NCBI GenBank assembly: GCA_944383915.1
Contig: CALWRJ010000013.1
Location: 37,271-101,270 of the forward strand
Source: an uncultured Clostridia bacterium
GTDB lineage: Bacteria > Bacillota > Clostridia > Christensenellales > UBA1242
Length of the DNA: 64,000 bases
Direction: 5' to 3'
Positions within the stretch are counted from its first letter, which is position 1. Every line of letters begins with the position of its first letter. Of the stretch, positions 63,640-64,000 are shown in pieces. The position numbers were made by a program, and so were the translations under genes. The notes beneath the pieces were generated by a model. That model was given only the letters and a program-made list of their open reading frames with translations, did no database searches and was not told the origin of the DNA.

Positions 63640-63690
63640 ATTGTTATTTTAATGTATATTTTATCACAAAATGTAAAACAATAATAATAA

Positions 63691-63802
63691 AGCCGAAAGG
63701 GTATGCGTGAAAAATATCTCGACCGAAATGTCGTTAAACTAGGGCAGTGGTCCGCACTAAATTTTAGTGCTTGCCCATTGCCCACGCAAAAATCACATAT
63801 AC
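63691..63802 (+). ncRNA. Candidate structured RNA element
   Basis: A closing helix GTATGCGTG (63701-63709) can pair with CACGC (63783-63787) and ATAC (63799-63802). It encloses CGAC-CGAAAT-GTCG and a long hairpin in which GGGCA pairs with TGCCC and GCACTAAA pairs with TTTAGTGC. AGCCGAAAGG precedes it. No known riboswitch could be matched by eye. It could equally be a leader for a gene beyond the window, an operon 3' element or an RNA gene. Confidence 0.4.
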
Positions 63803-64000
63803 TTTAAAAAACTTTTTAGTTTGTTTTTTGCTGGTAGGTGAGTTTGGTCGTGCTTTTTTGGTACGACTTGGTGGTTCTTTCTCCCCCCCATGCAACTATC
63901 TAACGGAAATGTTTTTTGAGTGTACAGATTTTTGATTCTTGTTCTTTTTGGGCTAGTTAGATAACTATTTACTTTTTCGTTATATACCGCGGTCGCAGTT
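63803..64000 (+). other. Untranslated end of window with inverted repeats
   Basis: No convincing gene. GTCGT...ACGAC can form a hairpin near 63847-63867, and ATCTAAC (63898-63904) pairs with GTTAGAT (63956-63962). A run of eight C lies near 63882-63889. On the minus strand a 32-codon ORF beginning at that run (MGGRKNHQVVPKKHDQTHLP...) is seen, but without a proper ribosome site. Confidence 0.35.

Noticed and set aside
63691-63802. Guanidine-I, c-di-GMP or T-box riboswitch
   Set aside because: Fragments such as GGTCCG or GCCGAAAGG recall these classes, but the required conserved blocks are not present in order.
63800-63895. Leftward 32-codon ORF MGGRKNHQ...
   Set aside because: Starts within the C8/G8 run with no proper ribosome site and overlaps probable RNA helices.

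Overview
The window is a low-GC, gene-dense stretch of an anaerobe-like Bacillota chromosome. It most resembles an uncultured gut Clostridia genome. The evidence is Firmicutes gene order (rpsP-rimM-trmD-rbgA-rplS, the str operon, spoIIE-tilS, murB-PHP-whiA-dnaE-pfkA), sporulation-type regulators, AGGAGG-type ribosome binding sites and TTGACA/TATAAT promoters. No rRNA, tRNA, CRISPR array, IS element or prophage was recognised. The taxonomic call is an inference from gene content.

Layout. 0-4.4 kb: end of rpsP, rimM, trmD, an unknown gene, rbgA, yraN, then a repeat-rich gap and rplS with a leader RNA. 4.5-6.1 kb: two small XRE-type repressors, operator/promoter sites and a 5'-truncated surface-protein remnant. 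6.1-13 kb: small unknown genes, cca, a Cys-rich miniprotein, an orphan HicB-like protein, a VanW-family protein and a cation antiporter. 13-17.6 kb: rpsL-rpsG-fusA-tuf behind a consensus promoter and a long, hairpin-rich leader. 17.6-19.6 kb: an ABC-F ATPase behind a textbook transcription attenuator with a 7-codon leader peptide. 19.7-21.7 kb: a second repressor/operator module and a frameshifted membrane-protein gene. 21.7-24 kb: the GGGtGRT protein and its IscU-like partner. 24.1-27.5 kb: tyrS-yigZ-recX-acpS and a small gene coupled to a MazF-type toxin.

27.7-33.3 kb holds a 990-residue GLUG-repeat surface protein, a third repressor/operator module and an intact leucine-rich/InlB-like repeat surface protein. 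33.5-53.1 kb is housekeeping: walJ, an SDR, spoIIE, tilS, a flippase-like protein, an AI-2E family protein, uvrC, a solute-binding-like protein, murB, PHP, whiA, dnaE and pfkA. 53.2-56.5 kb holds small ORFs and a third family surface protein broken by an in-frame TGA. 56.5-63.7 kb is an export region: lepB, ppa, an unusual protein resembling a catalytically dead HAD domain, a SipW-type (Ser/His) signal peptidase and two secreted proteins that look like its substrates. The window ends in an untranslated segment with several helices.

The most distinctive theme is a repeated cassette. Each copy has a small XRE repressor reading leftward and a perfect inverted repeat laid over or beside the -35/-10 of a rightward promoter. 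In three of the four cases the rightward target is a surface or membrane protein gene or its remnant; in the fourth no target remains. The surface-protein family shows 5' loss, a nonsense interruption and duplicated C-terminal tails, which suggests recombination or decay. The second theme is a SipW/fibre-like secretion operon preceded by the pseudo-HAD protein.
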